A stretch of 64,000 nucleotides of DNA from CAWGOF01 sp963824225 (GCA_963824225.1 CAWGOF010000003.1:1240001-1304000); one strand, 5' to 3'; shown: positions 17,153-25,893, counted from the first letter of the stretch. Notes: generated by a model not told the origin, from the sequence alone. Translations and numbers: made by a program.

Positions 17153-18048
17153 GAAGCCGACCGAGGCGCAGGGAGCACGGGGAACGCCGCGGCCTCGAGC
17201 GACTCGGCCACCGGACCGAAGCGGAACCGCTCGAGCACGCCGAGCAGCTTGCCGCGCATCGACGGGATTCGGCCGTAGTGCCGCAGGCGGTTCGGCAGCG
17301 TGCCGCGGATCCGCGGCTGCTCGGGATCGATCTCCCAGGGGTGCAGGTACACCATGGCCGGCATGCGCTCGCGCACGTTGAGGCGGCGGATCGCCCAGTG
17401 GCTGAACACGCGCGGCAGCAGGCGCAAGTAGCCGCCCCCGGCGACGGGGATCGTCGCTCCGCCGATGCGGACCGTCGACGGCGGGAACTCGAGCAGCTCC
17501 GAGCCCGAGGGCGTCGTTCCGCGATGGATCACCCGCTGCGCTCCGGGAAGCCCGTACCGGTCGTGTCGAACCGGGAACACGCTCGAGTCGTAGCGGAACC
17601 CGACCTCGACCAGGACGTCGAGGGCCCACAGGCTCTTACGCACGATGCTGAACGACGCGGCCCGGTATCCGAGGACCGGCTGACCCGACACGTCCTGCAG
17701 GAACCGGCGCGATCTCTCGGTCTCCTGGCGGAACTCCGCGGGCGACTGGTCGTACACGAACCGATGGCTGTAGCCGTGCGACCCGATCTCGTGGCCCCGC
17801 GCGGCGATCTCGCGCACGAGATCCGGCTCGCGCTCGGCGACCCAGCCGAGCACGAAGAACGTCGCCCGGACCCCCGCCGCGTCGAACAGGTCGAGGAGCG
17901 CCCCGGTGTTGCGCCGGACGCGGCTCTCGTGGCTCGGCCATGCCTCTCGGTCGACGACCGAGGCGAACGCGGCCACCTGGAAATGCTCTTCGACGTCGAC
18001 GCTGATCGCGTTGAGGATCTTGCTTTCTCGACCCTGTTGACTATTCAT
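17149..18048 (-). CDS. Polysaccharide deacetylase with DUF3473 tail, PEP-CTERM/XrtA type (TIGR03006-like)
   Basis: A 299-residue NodB-type deacetylase with the C-terminal extension typical of exosortase A loci. It opens NAISVDVEEHFQVAAF, where the Asp-Glu pair belongs to the metal site. It continues with ATFFVLGWVAER, GHEIGSHGYSHRFVYD (His-X3-His), VLGYRAASFSIV and PAMVYLHPWEIDPEQPR. ATG 18046-18048 is chosen; an in-frame GTG 15 bases upstream is possible. It leads a seven-gene minus-strand operon. Its start is only seven bases from the start of the divergent nucleotidyltransferase gene, so at least one of the two promoters must lie inside the other coding sequence. Confidence 0.87.
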   Translation of the reverse strand: MNSQQGRESKILNAISVDVEEHFQVAAFASVVDREAWPSHESRVRRNTGALLDLFDAAGVRATFFVLGWVAEREPDLVREIAARGHEIGSHGYSHRFVYDQSPAEFRQETERSRRFLQDVSGQPVLGYRAASFSIVRKSLWALDVLVEVGFRYDSSVFPVRHDRYGLPGAQRVIHRGTTPSGSELLEFPPSTVRIGGATIPVAGGGYLRLLPRVFSHWAIRRLNVRERMPAMVYLHPWEIDPEQPRIRGTLPNRLRHYGRIPSMRGKLLGVLERFRFGPVAESLEAAAFPVLPAPRSAS

Positions 18049-18055
18049 AGGCCTG

Positions 18056-19264
18056 GTGACCACCCGCCGCGATCTCGTCGCCCTGTGCCGTCGCGAGCCC
18101 CTCGCGGGACTCGATCCGGGTGTGCCCGAGCGGCTGGCGGACCCGGCGCAGCGAGCCGCGCTGTGGCGTCTGGCGTCGCGTCACCGCGTCTACGGGCTGT
18201 CCCATGCGGTCGCCGCGGAGTGCCTCGGTTCGCGGGCGGACACGGAGGTCGACGACGCGCTGCGGCAGCTGCGGCGCTCGGCCGCCGTGCTCCAGCTGTC
18301 GCGCGACGAGCTCGTGCGCTGCCTGCGGGCGAGCGGCGTCGAGCCCGTCGTGCTGAAGGGCGCGGCGGTGCTCGATACCCTGTACCGCGAGCCGGTCGAG
18401 CGCGATCTGGACGACCTGGACATCCTCGTGCCCGAAGGGCAGGTAGATCGCGCCGCCGCGGCGCTCGCCGAAGTCGGGTACGCCGCGGATCCCGCACTGC
18501 CGTCCGCCGAAGTCTACCGGCGCCACCACTTTCACCTGCCCCTGCAGCACCGCGGACGACCGATGGTCGAGGTGCACTGGGCGCTGTCGCGGCCGTTCTC
18601 GCCGTTCCAGCTTCCGGCCGAGCGGGTGCTCGCCGCCGCCGTCATCGCTCCCCGTCCCGTCGATCTGGCCCTGCGCGTGCCGCGACCCGAGCACCTCATT
18701 CTGCACATCGTCCTGCAGAACCTCCAGGAGTCGTTCTCGCGGCTCAGCCGGCTCGTCGACCTCGACCGCATCGCGGCATCGTCTCCGGGGCTCGACTGGG
18801 ACCTGCTCACGCGCGAGGCGCGGGACGGCGATCTGGGTCCCGCCGTGTCGCTCTCGCTCCAGCTGGCCAAGCGTGTGCTCGGGAGCCCGATCCCCGAAGC
18901 GGTGATCCGAGACCTCAGACCCAGCCGTCTCGCACGGTTCCACCTGGCGATCCTCGAGCCGGTCGCGTCTCTGCTGTCGCAGCGCCTGTCGAACTCGTCC
19001 GCGATGCACGTGCATACGCTGTGGCTGGTCGGTCGTGCGAGCCAGCGCGTCTCGATCCTGCGGCGGTTGCTCGTGGCCGACGACGAGTTCGTGGACCTCG
19101 AGGGGCACGAGGTCAGCCCGGCGCGCGGGGCGATCAAGCTCGCGAAGCTCGTCGCGTTCCAGGCCGGGGCGTATGCGTCCGCGGCGGCTCGTAGTTTGAC
19201 CGTCACGGGGCGCGCTCAGATGCGGTTCTGGTCGAGCCAGGCCAGGAGCTCCGATCTCTTGTAG
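18056..19264 (+). CDS. Nucleotidyltransferase-like protein (NTP_transf_5 family)
   Basis: A 402-residue protein of the uncharacterised nucleotidyltransferase family PF14907. The signature is PVVLKGAAVLDTLYREP followed by RDLDDLDILVP near residue 120, where the spaced acidic residues would bind metal. The rest is helical. Members turn up in exosortase-type exopolysaccharide loci and beside HprK-like and PqqD-like proteins, both of which are present here at 27490-28913. Enzymatic activity is unproven. The GTG at 18056 has little room for a ribosome site and lies seven bases from the divergent deacetylase start, so the true start may be further in. Its 3' end overlaps the small HTH gene on the opposite strand by 49 bases. 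Confidence 0.7.
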   Translation: MTTRRDLVALCRREPLAGLDPGVPERLADPAQRAALWRLASRHRVYGLSHAVAAECLGSRADTEVDDALRQLRRSAAVLQLSRDELVRCLRASGVEPVVLKGAAVLDTLYREPVERDLDDLDILVPEGQVDRAAAALAEVGYAADPALPSAEVYRRHHFHLPLQHRGRPMVEVHWALSRPFSPFQLPAERVLAAAVIAPRPVDLALRVPRPEHLILHIVLQNLQESFSRLSRLVDLDRIAASSPGLDWDLLTREARDGDLGPAVSLSLQLAKRVLGSPIPEAVIRDLRPSRLARFHLAILEPVASLLSQRLSNSSAMHVHTLWLVGRASQRVSILRRLLVADDEFVDLEGHEVSPARGAIKLAKLVAFQAGAYASAAARSLTVTGRAQMRFWSSQARSSDLL

Positions 19265-19410
19265 CGCAGGCTCGCCTTCTTGCCGTCGCCGAGCCGGTAG
19301 GCCGGGATCGTGTTCTCGCGGGTGAGTCGCCAGAGCTTCGTGCGCCCGATCTTCAGCAGCTCGCGCGCCTCGCGGCTCGTCAGGATCTCCTCTCGCTTCG
19401 CTAGGTTCAT
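19216..19410 (-). CDS. Small helix-turn-helix protein, excisionase/MerR-like fold
   Basis: A 64-residue protein made of one winged HTH_17-type domain: ILTSREARELLKIGRTKLWR, then ENTIPAYRLGDGKKASLRY, then SELLAWLDQ. It is the domain seen in phage excisionases and in small stand-alone regulators such as BldC-like proteins. There is no integrase or other phage gene nearby, so I read it as a regulator rather than a mobile-element remnant. Its ATG at 19408-19410 overlaps the yvcK-like stop (ATGA). It is the last gene of the minus-strand OMP-Wzz-kinase-yvcK run, and its 3' end overlaps the convergent nucleotidyltransferase gene. Confidence 0.75.
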   Translation of the reverse strand: MNLAKREEILTSREARELLKIGRTKLWRLTRENTIPAYRLGDGKKASLRYKRSELLAWLDQNRI

Positions 19411-20432
19411 GCGTGCTCGTCTCCTACCCGGGCCGCCGTGGATCGATCGCGCGCTCGATCCAGGACCGCCCATGTCTCGATCAGCGCGCGCGCCGTCTCC
19501 CGCGGGTCGTGGCGCAGCTTGACCCCTGGCGCGACCAGGTTCCTGCGCACGATGAGCGGTCTCCCCGGACCGTCGCTCGGCCAGGCGAGCGGGATCGCCC
19601 CCTCGTCGCGATACCGGGCCACCACGGCCGAATCGAGCGGACCGTCGTGCACGAGCACCGCGTCGAGGATCTGGGCCCCCGCGTGGTCCTCGATCACGGC
19701 GACGTGGTCGATCAGGTCGAGACCCACCGCTTCGCTCTGCTCGCGCACGAGATTGGCGATGAGCACGACGGCCGCGTCGGTCTCGGCGAGGGCGCAAGCG
19801 ACGCCCGAGACCAGCAGGTTCGGCAGCACGCTCGTGTGCAGGCTCCCGGGACCGATCGCCACGAGGTCGGCCTGGGCGATCGCCTCGAGCACGCCGGGCG
19901 TCGGCGCGGGATCGGCGGGCCGGATCACGACGCGCCGGATCGCCTGCCCGCAGCGGTTGATGCTCGTCTCGCCCACGATCGCCGAGTCGTCGGCGAGGAG
20001 CGCCTCGAGACCGACGTTGGCCTGGGTTGCGGGCAGGATCCGTCCCGCCGTCCGCAGCACGCGGCTCGACAGCTCGACCGCCTTGAGGAAGCTACCGGTC
20101 TGCTCGGCCAGCGCGGCGAGGATCAGGTTCCCGACGGAGTGACCCTCGAGCTCGTTCGACGCTCCGTAGCGGTGCTGGAACAGCCCGGCGAGAAGCTCCT
20201 CTTCTTCCGACAGAGCCACGAGGCAGTTCCGGATGTCGCCCGGTGGCGGGAGGCCCATGCTGCGCCGCAAGCGTCCCGAGCTGCCGCCGTCGTCGGTCAC
20301 GGTGACCACGGCGGTGAGATCGGTCGATTCTCCGGAGGTCACGTACGGACGCAGGCCGCGCAGAACGGCGGGCAGACCGGTCCCACCGCCGATCGTCACG
20401 ATGCGTCTGGGTGTGTGTGCCGGTCGATCCAT
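19407..20432 (-). CDS. YvcK/CofD-like protein (gluconeogenesis-factor family)
   Basis: A 341-residue protein of the CofD/YvcK fold. Conserved parts are IVTIGGGTGLPAVLRGL at the N-terminus, VTVTDDGGSSGRLRR, PPGDIRNCLVAL, EGHSVGNLILAAL and AIGPGSLHTSVLPNLLVSG. In Firmicutes and actinobacteria YvcK binds UDP-sugars and links central carbon flow to cell-wall precursor supply. Placement immediately after the polysaccharide tyrosine kinase (16-base gap) suggests a comparable role in sensing nucleotide sugars for exopolysaccharide synthesis. ATG 20430-20432 is used; the longer frame starts inside the kinase tail. The position inside an exopolysaccharide operon is unusual. Confidence 0.82.
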   Translation of the reverse strand: MDRPAHTPRRIVTIGGGTGLPAVLRGLRPYVTSGESTDLTAVVTVTDDGGSSGRLRRSMGLPPPGDIRNCLVALSEEEELLAGLFQHRYGASNELEGHSVGNLILAALAEQTGSFLKAVELSSRVLRTAGRILPATQANVGLEALLADDSAIVGETSINRCGQAIRRVVIRPADPAPTPGVLEAIAQADLVAIGPGSLHTSVLPNLLVSGVACALAETDAAVVLIANLVREQSEAVGLDLIDHVAVIEDHAGAQILDAVLVHDGPLDSAVVARYRDEGAIPLAWPSDGPGRPLIVRRNLVAPGVKLRHDPRETARALIETWAVLDRARDRSTAARVGDEHA

Positions 20433-20448
20433 GCACTTGCGCGAGCGC

Positions 20449-21270
20449 TCAGCGCTTGCGTCGCTCCTCGTCGTAGTACGCGTGGTAGTAGTACGAATCG
20501 CGGTACGCGCCGCGGTCGGCGAAGTTGGCGGTCGCACAGTTGAGCACGACGCCGAGGATCCGCGCCGACGTGATCGCGGCGATCTGGTCCGAGTACGCCG
20601 ATTTCGGCGTTGACCCGGAGCGCACGACGACGATCAGCCCGTCGGTCAGCGCGCCGATCGCATCGGCGTCGCTGAACAGGATGATCGGCGGCGTGTCGAT
20701 CAGGATCCGTGCGTAGCGGCGACGCAGGTCGACGAGCAGGTCCTTCGCGGTTCGCGACGTCAACAGCTCGAGCGGGTCGTCGACGCGCTTGCCGCCCGGA
20801 AGCACTTCGAGCGCCGAGCCCTCGAGGCGCAGGATCGCCTGCTCGGGGGCGACCGTCCCGGCCAGCACCTCGGACAGCCCGAACCGCGGCTGGGACTGCA
20901 GCATGGCGGCCACGCTCGGCCGGCGCAGGTCGGCGTCGATCAGGAGCGTCTTCTCGTTCGACACAGCGGCGAAGGCCAGGGCGAGGTTCACGGCCACGGT
21001 CGATTTGCCCTCGCCCGGCAGGCCGCTCGTCACGCCGATGACCTGGGCCGACCCACCGTGCCGGTGGACGAGCGTGGTCGTGAGGCGCCGGAACCGCTCG
21101 GCGTGGACCGAGCGCGGCTGGCTCAGCATCACGAGCTCGGGGATCGCGAGCTTGGCTTTCTCGACGAAGCTCAACGACGCCTCGTCCGCGAGCGGCTCGC
21201 GCTTGGCGGTGGCCACGGTGCCGCCGCCTCGCTCGTGCGCGTGTCGCCGCCCGCCGCCGCGACCCTTCAT
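20449..21270 (-). CDS. Polysaccharide-system tyrosine autokinase (CpsD/BY-kinase type)
   Basis: A 273-residue cytoplasmic BY-kinase that partners the adjacent Wzz-like protein in controlling polymer length and export. Walker A is GVTSGLPGEGKSTVAVNLA, Walker A' is LLIDADLRRPS and Walker B is ILIDTPPIILFSDAD. The C-terminus carries the expected tyrosine cluster (YRDSYYYHAYYDEE), the autophosphorylation tail. Unlike proteobacterial Wzc, kinase and transmembrane subunits are separate genes, coupled by an ATGA overlap with the upstream Wzz-like gene. I start it at ATG 21268-21270; the first 25 residues are Gly/Arg-rich and poorly conserved, so a later start is possible. Confidence 0.88.
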   Translation of the reverse strand: MKGRGGGRRHAHERGGGTVATAKREPLADEASLSFVEKAKLAIPELVMLSQPRSVHAERFRRLTTTLVHRHGGSAQVIGVTSGLPGEGKSTVAVNLALAFAAVSNEKTLLIDADLRRPSVAAMLQSQPRFGLSEVLAGTVAPEQAILRLEGSALEVLPGGKRVDDPLELLTSRTAKDLLVDLRRRYARILIDTPPIILFSDADAIGALTDGLIVVVRSGSTPKSAYSDQIAAITSARILGVVLNCATANFADRGAYRDSYYYHAYYDEERRKR

Positions 21271-22802
21271 CGGAGGAACCGTACCGCGTGAACGGCGAGG
21301 AACACGAGCACCGACGCCGCGACGACCCCCAGGTTGCGGATCCGCATCCGGCGCTCGCGGCGCGCCAGGGCCGGCGTCGGGATCACCGGAACGCTGATCA
21401 GCACCGGAACGTCGCCGAGGGCGCGCAGGCCGGCTTCGGAGGCGATGACCGGGCGGAGCAGGCGCCACGCGAGGAGCGGACCGAGGAACAGGAGCAGGCC
21501 GACCGCTGTCCCGATGCCGAGGAACTGCAGGCGGTTGGGCCAGATCGGCGCCAGGGGCACGTACGCATCCGTGAGGATCTCGAACGGGTTGCCGACGTTC
21601 TCCTCCTCGATCTGCTGCCCCGTGCGCGCCGCATCGACGCGCAGCGACTTGGCCTGGAGGTCGCGCTCGAGGCGACCGCGCTCGTCCTCCAGGCTGTCCA
21701 GCTGCGCCTCCACCCGTGGCGTCGCGGCGAGGTATCCGCGGTAGCGATCGCACAGCGCGGTGAGCCGGGTCTGCTCGGCAGCGAGCCGGTCGATCTCGAG
21801 CTGGGCCGCGCGAATGTTCGTCTGCAGGTAGTTGAACGGCTGCGGTGTCGCCGAGGGCGCGGCGCTCGGCTGAGACAGAGGTGCGGGCTGGTTCCGCCCG
21901 GCGCGGCGCAGGCTCTCGATCCGCTGCAGGAGCCGTTGAATCTCCGGATGCTTGTCCGAGTACCCCTTCTCGCGGGCCGTGGCGATCTCCGCTTCGAGCA
22001 CCGCGATGCCCACCGAGGTCTCCGAGGGCTTGTCCGGTGCGTCGGGGAGCGTCTCGGTCACGTCCGCGCGACCGCTCTCGGCCTCGTAGCTGGCCTTGAG
22101 GTCAAGCACGGCCCGCAGGTCGTCCGTCGCCGTCTCGAGATCTCTTTCCGCCCGCTGCAGCGCGCCCTCGTTTGCCAGTCGCTGCTCGGACGTCTGATAC
22201 GGGTAGCGGTCGCGAAGCTCGCGGATCTGACGGTTGACCGACTCGAGATCGCCCTCGACGCGGGTCGACAGCGACTCGACCGTCTCGGTCACGCGCGCGG
22301 CTGAGTGAGCGCGGAACTCGGCGTTCTCGGCGACCGTCAGCTCCGCTACCGCCTGCGCCACTCGCGCCGCGCGCTCGGGGTCGGTGTCCTGGTAGCGGAT
22401 CGTCACGAGCGGCTTCCGTGGGTCGGAGTTCGACTGGAAGTTCACGCCGGCGCGCACTCGGTCGATCAACTCTTCCGTGGACTGGCCCCAACCCTTGAAC
22501 TCCTCGTTCACGATGGGCTCGAGGTTCTCGTCCTTGAGCACCGCGTTCTTCACGACCCCCAGCTGCAGCTCGGGAGGGGCGTCGGGCACCGTCGACCGGT
22601 AGAAGTCGGGCGGGAGCTTTTGCGCGTCCGCGTTCACGACCGCCCGTGACTCGTAGATCGGCTGGATCGACTGCAGCACGATCTCCGATCCCGCGGCACC
22701 GAGGCACACGCCGGCGACCGCGACCCACCAGAAGCGCAAGATCATGTCGGCGATCTCGAACAGCAGGACCTGGTTCTGGTTCGGCGTCGGCGTCGGCGTC
22801 AT
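21267..22802 (-). CDS. Wzz/GumC-like polysaccharide chain-length determinant (XrtA type)
   Basis: A 511-residue polysaccharide co-polymerase. There is a transmembrane helix near residues 20-42 (ILRFWWVAVAGVCLGAAGSE), a large periplasmic part with long heptad-like helices (about residues 160-390), and a second helix around LGIGTAVGLLLFLGPLL, then a third hydrophobic stretch at the extreme C-terminus. The periplasmic domain starts with the Wzz motif YESRAVVNADAQKLPP. It should set chain length together with the downstream tyrosine kinase (ATGA overlap) and pass polymer to the OPX exporter. The start is ATG 22800-22802, 7 bases after the beta-barrel stop. Confidence 0.87.
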   Translation of the reverse strand: MTPTPTPNQNQVLLFEIADMILRFWWVAVAGVCLGAAGSEIVLQSIQPIYESRAVVNADAQKLPPDFYRSTVPDAPPELQLGVVKNAVLKDENLEPIVNEEFKGWGQSTEELIDRVRAGVNFQSNSDPRKPLVTIRYQDTDPERAARVAQAVAELTVAENAEFRAHSAARVTETVESLSTRVEGDLESVNRQIRELRDRYPYQTSEQRLANEGALQRAERDLETATDDLRAVLDLKASYEAESGRADVTETLPDAPDKPSETSVGIAVLEAEIATAREKGYSDKHPEIQRLLQRIESLRRAGRNQPAPLSQPSAAPSATPQPFNYLQTNIRAAQLEIDRLAAEQTRLTALCDRYRGYLAATPRVEAQLDSLEDERGRLERDLQAKSLRVDAARTGQQIEEENVGNPFEILTDAYVPLAPIWPNRLQFLGIGTAVGLLLFLGPLLAWRLLRPVIASEAGLRALGDVPVLISVPVIPTPALARRERRMRIRNLGVVAASVLVFLAVHAVRFLR

Positions 22803-22809
22803 CGTGCGG

Positions 22810-24066
22810 TCAACCTCCGGAAACCCGTGTCCGTCCCAGCGGGTACCACACGCCGCTCAGCGAAATGGAATAGTACTCGGCCTCGGAATACCCTTCGACG
22901 TCGCTCGATTGATCGACCCAGGTCGTTTGGAAGCGCAGTCCGAACAGCGCGCGGATCGCATGCTCGACCGAGCCGGTCAGCGACACGATCTGGAGCGTCG
23001 GGATCGTCTCGTCGCTCGCCTCGCGAACGCTGTGGTACCCGCCGAACTCCCAGGTGACGCGGCGACGCTCGTGATTCCCGGTCAAGTACGCCTGGATCGT
23101 GCGGTTCGTCGACGTTCCCGCGAGGGTGCCGCCCGAGCTGGGCACGATGCCGACCGAGGCGCGGGCGTCCAGCCCGGTCCTGGGCGTGTAGGAGTAGCCC
23201 ACCGACAGCAGGGCTCCATTCTGCAGGTAGCTCGCCGTAGGATCCGCCGAGTCACGCGAGCGACGGTAGGCTCCGACTTCTCCGGCGATCGACGACTTGC
23301 GGGCGATCTTGCGCGTCGCGGTCACGGACAGCTCGTGCACGTCCTCGAGCCCGCTGTCGGTCAGATCATATCGGCTGTACTGGTACTCGCCGCCGAGCGT
23401 GAATCGCTCGGACCGCTCGCGGTCGAACCGCGTACGAGCCTGGAACGCCCGGCTGTCCTGCCGCGGGAGCCCTGCCGCCGTGTCGTCGTAGCCGGCGATC
23501 GGTTTCACGTTCGCCGTCGAGGCCGAGACGTTCGTGTCCCAGCTCCAGGTCGGGCCGATCCCCGCACGGTACCCGAGACCGAGCCCATACGCCCGCACCG
23601 TCTGCCGCTCGCCGACGAACAGCGCATCCCCGGTCACGAAGTCCGGGTTCTCGCGCGCCACGGCCTGCAGCTGCGTCAACGTATAGACCCCGTTGATGCG
23701 CAGCGTCGACCTGCGGCTTGGGTTGAAATGGAACCCGGTCTCGGCATAGTGCGCGGCGTTGTCGAGCTCGCTGTGGCCCGAATACCGGGTCCAGTATCCG
23801 TTGTACGAGAAGTCCCAGGTACCGGTGCGGAACCGTCGCTCGATCGGCACGGTGGCGGTCAGCTGCATGCTCGTGTCGCTCGCCGTGTCGATGGTCGGGC
23901 CATCGAGGTAGTTCACGTTGTCGGTCGTCGAGTAGCCGAGGGACAGCGACGGGTTGAACAGGAAGCGCGGCCCCGTTTCTTCCTGCGCCTCGGTCGGCCA
24001 CGCGCTCCACAGCCCGAGGGCGAGCAGCGCCACCACCGGCACGGAGGGACGATGCGGCTTGTGCAC
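22810..24066 (-). CDS. Outer-membrane beta-barrel protein of the exopolysaccharide locus (TIGR03016-like)
   Basis: A 418-residue exported protein. After the signal peptide (VPVVALLALGLWSAWPTEAQ) nearly all of it alternates in beta-strand pattern with aromatic girdle residues (SLGYSTTDN, WDFSYNGYWTRYSG, LGLGYRAG, VGYSYTPRTG) and it ends near VWYPLG. This looks like the outer-membrane barrel found in exosortase A loci, presumably a secretion pore or assembly factor for the polymer. GTG 24064-24066 is preferred because it places the signal peptide at the start; the upstream frame covers the promoter. It leads the operon with Wzz, kinase, yvcK-like and HTH genes. Confidence 0.77.
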   Translation of the reverse strand: MHKPHRPSVPVVALLALGLWSAWPTEAQEETGPRFLFNPSLSLGYSTTDNVNYLDGPTIDTASDTSMQLTATVPIERRFRTGTWDFSYNGYWTRYSGHSELDNAAHYAETGFHFNPSRRSTLRINGVYTLTQLQAVARENPDFVTGDALFVGERQTVRAYGLGLGYRAGIGPTWSWDTNVSASTANVKPIAGYDDTAAGLPRQDSRAFQARTRFDRERSERFTLGGEYQYSRYDLTDSGLEDVHELSVTATRKIARKSSIAGEVGAYRRSRDSADPTASYLQNGALLSVGYSYTPRTGLDARASVGIVPSSGGTLAGTSTNRTIQAYLTGNHERRRVTWEFGGYHSVREASDETIPTLQIVSLTGSVEHAIRALFGLRFQTTWVDQSSDVEGYSEAEYYSISLSGVWYPLGRTRVSGG

Positions 24067-24104
24067 TGCCAGAGCTCCGTAGCCACGGGTCGGCCTGGGG
24101 ACCT

Positions 24105-24133
24105 TAGCTACGAACGAAGGTACGTCGCGGCAA
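24105..24133 (-). promoter_or_regulatory. Promoter of the beta-barrel/Wzz/kinase operon
   Basis: On the minus strand TTGCCG (24128-24133) and TAGCTA (24105-24110) are 17 bases apart, giving an expected start near 24098 and a leader of about 32 bases. The -35 is weak, and the in-phase direct repeats at 24135-24169 abut it, which fits activator-dependent transcription. Confidence 0.5.
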
Positions 24134-24134
24134 G

Positions 24135-24169
24135 GCGAAAGTATGCGAACATCCGCGAACATCCGCAAC
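24135..24169. repeat. Three to four in-phase 10-bp direct repeats upstream of the operon promoter
   Basis: On the + strand GCGAA recurs at 24135, 24145 and 24155, exactly one helical turn apart, followed by a degenerate GCAAC at 24165; the second and third units are identical over ten bases (GCGAACATCC). On the minus strand the units read GGATGTTCGC. The array ends one base from the -35 of the operon promoter, the position expected of an activator site. Confidence 0.6.
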
Positions 24170-24184
24170 CCGCACGCGGACGGG

Positions 24185-25271
24185 TCAGCCGAGGCTGCGT
24201 GCGATCCACGGGCCGACGACGTTCGAGACCGACAGCGGTAGGCGCTTCCAGGCCTCGATGAACAGGCGGTACTTCGGGTTGAGGGGGTTGACGTCGGGCA
24301 AGGAAGTCGACCGGATCAGGCGGACCTCGTAGAACAGCGGCTCGGGCTCGAAGCCCCAGTGCCGCTTGAAGTGGTAGGAGCCCACCTCGCGCTTGCTCCG
24401 GCCGAAGTCGAAGATCCGGACGCCCCGCACCGCCGCCCGGCGCATCAGATCCCAGTACAGGAAATCGCTGCCGGCGACCGCACGGCTCTCGGCGGTGCCC
24501 CCACCGTAGTACGGGAGGACCTCGTCGCGGAAATAGAAGCTCATCACGCTGGCGATCGACCGTCCGCCCAGGCGGACGGTCAGGATCTCGCATCGCTCGC
24601 CGAACGTCTCGGCGAGCACGCGGAAGTACCGTCTGGAGAACACCGGTGTCCCGAGGGTCCGGACACTCTCGGCGTAGACGGGGTAGAACCGGTCGACGTC
24701 CTGGTCGATCGTGCCCTCGAGCCCGGCCGCGATCCCCTTGCGCACCATCGCCCGCTGCTTGCGCGGAATGCGCTGCAGGTTGGTCTCGGGGTCGGGCGCG
24801 ATCGAGCGCCGGAACGTCACGTACAGGTCCTTGCAGCTCCAGTCCGGGTGCGTGCGGCGCCTCGCACGCAGCTCGAGATGGCCGACCCCGAGCCGCTCGG
24901 CGAGGTCGAGCGCGGCCTGGTCGAGCGCCCGCTCCGCTGCCTCATCTGAGGCCAGAACGCCGCCGTACACACAGAACGGCGTCGAGATCAGGGAATCACC
25001 GAAGAGCCGGCTGCGGATGCGCGCGAGCGGCAGCACCCCGGCGATCTCTCCCGCGCGCTCGGCGATCAGGAAGTACGTCTCGTGACCGAACGCCCGGTTC
25101 GAGCACCGTTCGCCATTCCCCGAGATGGAAGAACGTCGCCTCGGCGTGGCCGAGGACGTAGGCGTTCCATCGTGCGAGGTCGGCCGAGACCATCGGCCGA
25201 ACGGACGGGGCCGGGAGACCCGGACCCGCGGCGCCCTCCGCCGGCGCCTCCCTCGTCTGTGGCTCGTCCAT
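24185..25271 (-). CDS. FemAB-family protein, XrtA/PEP-CTERM system type (TIGR03019-like), one frameshift
   Basis: Rejoined, this is a FemAB-like protein of about 361 residues. The first part (MDEPQTREAP, then RWNAYVLGHAEATFFHLGEWRTVLE) is in one frame. The remainder (HETYFLIAERAGE, LFGDSLISTPFCVYGGVLA, RKQRAMVRKGI, YGGGTAESRAVAGSDFLYWDLM, FDFGRSKREVGSYHFKRHWGF) is in another. The join is near 25098-25102, where one extra base in a CC run turns the expected Glu-Arg-Ala into Glu-Pro-Gly. FemAB proteins transfer aminoacyl groups; in these loci the target is unknown. The ATG at 25269-25271 follows the exporter stop by two bases. I think the frameshift is a sequence error, because both sides remain well conserved. 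Confidence 0.78.
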
Positions 25272-25273
25272 GC

Positions 25274-25862
25274 TCACTTGAAGATCAGCGTGTCCCCGGG
25301 CTTGAGATACAGGTTTTCCTGGCCCGGCGCACCCTCGAGGAGCTTCTTGTAGTCGATCTCGATCCGGCGCTCGAACGCCGAAATCGGCCTCGCGGATGAT
25401 CGTGATCTGTTTTTTCGCGTACTCGGTCGGGCCACCGGCGGTGGCGACCGCCTGGAGCACGCGGGTCGGCCGGTAGAACTGGATCGGCCCCTGCTTCGAG
25501 ACCTCGCCGAGGAAGTACACCCGGAAGCTGTTGATCTCCTCGACGATCACCGTCACCTGGGGGTCGAACTGAAAGTAATCGCGCAGCTTCGCGGTCAGGA
25601 TGCTGGCGATCTCCGCCGGAGTTCGACCGACGACCTCGACGTCCTGAATGATCGGGAGGGAGATCTTCCCGTCCGGACGCACTTTCACCGGCCGACTCAG
25701 CTCCGGGTCCTTGTACACCGAGATCATGAGCTTGTCCTCGATGCCAACGACGTACGGCTCGGCCGGTCTCGGGGAGCCGTCGTATTCATCCTGGGCTTGA
25801 CCAGCCGCGCAAACGGAGAGGGCGACGGCGCCGAGAGCAAGGGTGAGGATCCGTGCAACCAT
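25274..25862 (-). CDS. Polysaccharide export (OPX) protein, XrtA type (TIGR03027-like), one frameshift
   Basis: Periplasmic and outer-membrane polysaccharide exporter of about 195 residues once a +1 frameshift is removed. After a signal peptide (MVARILTLALGAVALSVCAAG) come the Poly_export domain (YVVGIEDKLMISVYKDPELS, VRPDGKISLPIIQDVEV, VTVIVEEINSFRVYFLGEV) and a SLBB-like continuation whose last 35 residues (RIEIDYKKLLEG to LKPGDTLIFK) are in the other frame. The shift is near 25365-25375. ATG 25860-25862 has a strong GGGAGG. It is transcribed from the TTGACG/TAGAAA promoter just upstream and is followed by the FemAB gene. It should form the exit channel working with Wzz and the tyrosine kinase. 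Confidence 0.83.
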
Positions 25863-25893
25863 GTCGCCTCCCACGGGGTCGGTTTCGATCCAC

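Noticed and set aside
19216..19410. Excisionase gene marking a prophage or integrated element
   Set aside because: No integrase, attachment repeat or other phage gene is present, and the gene is translationally coupled to the yvcK-like gene.
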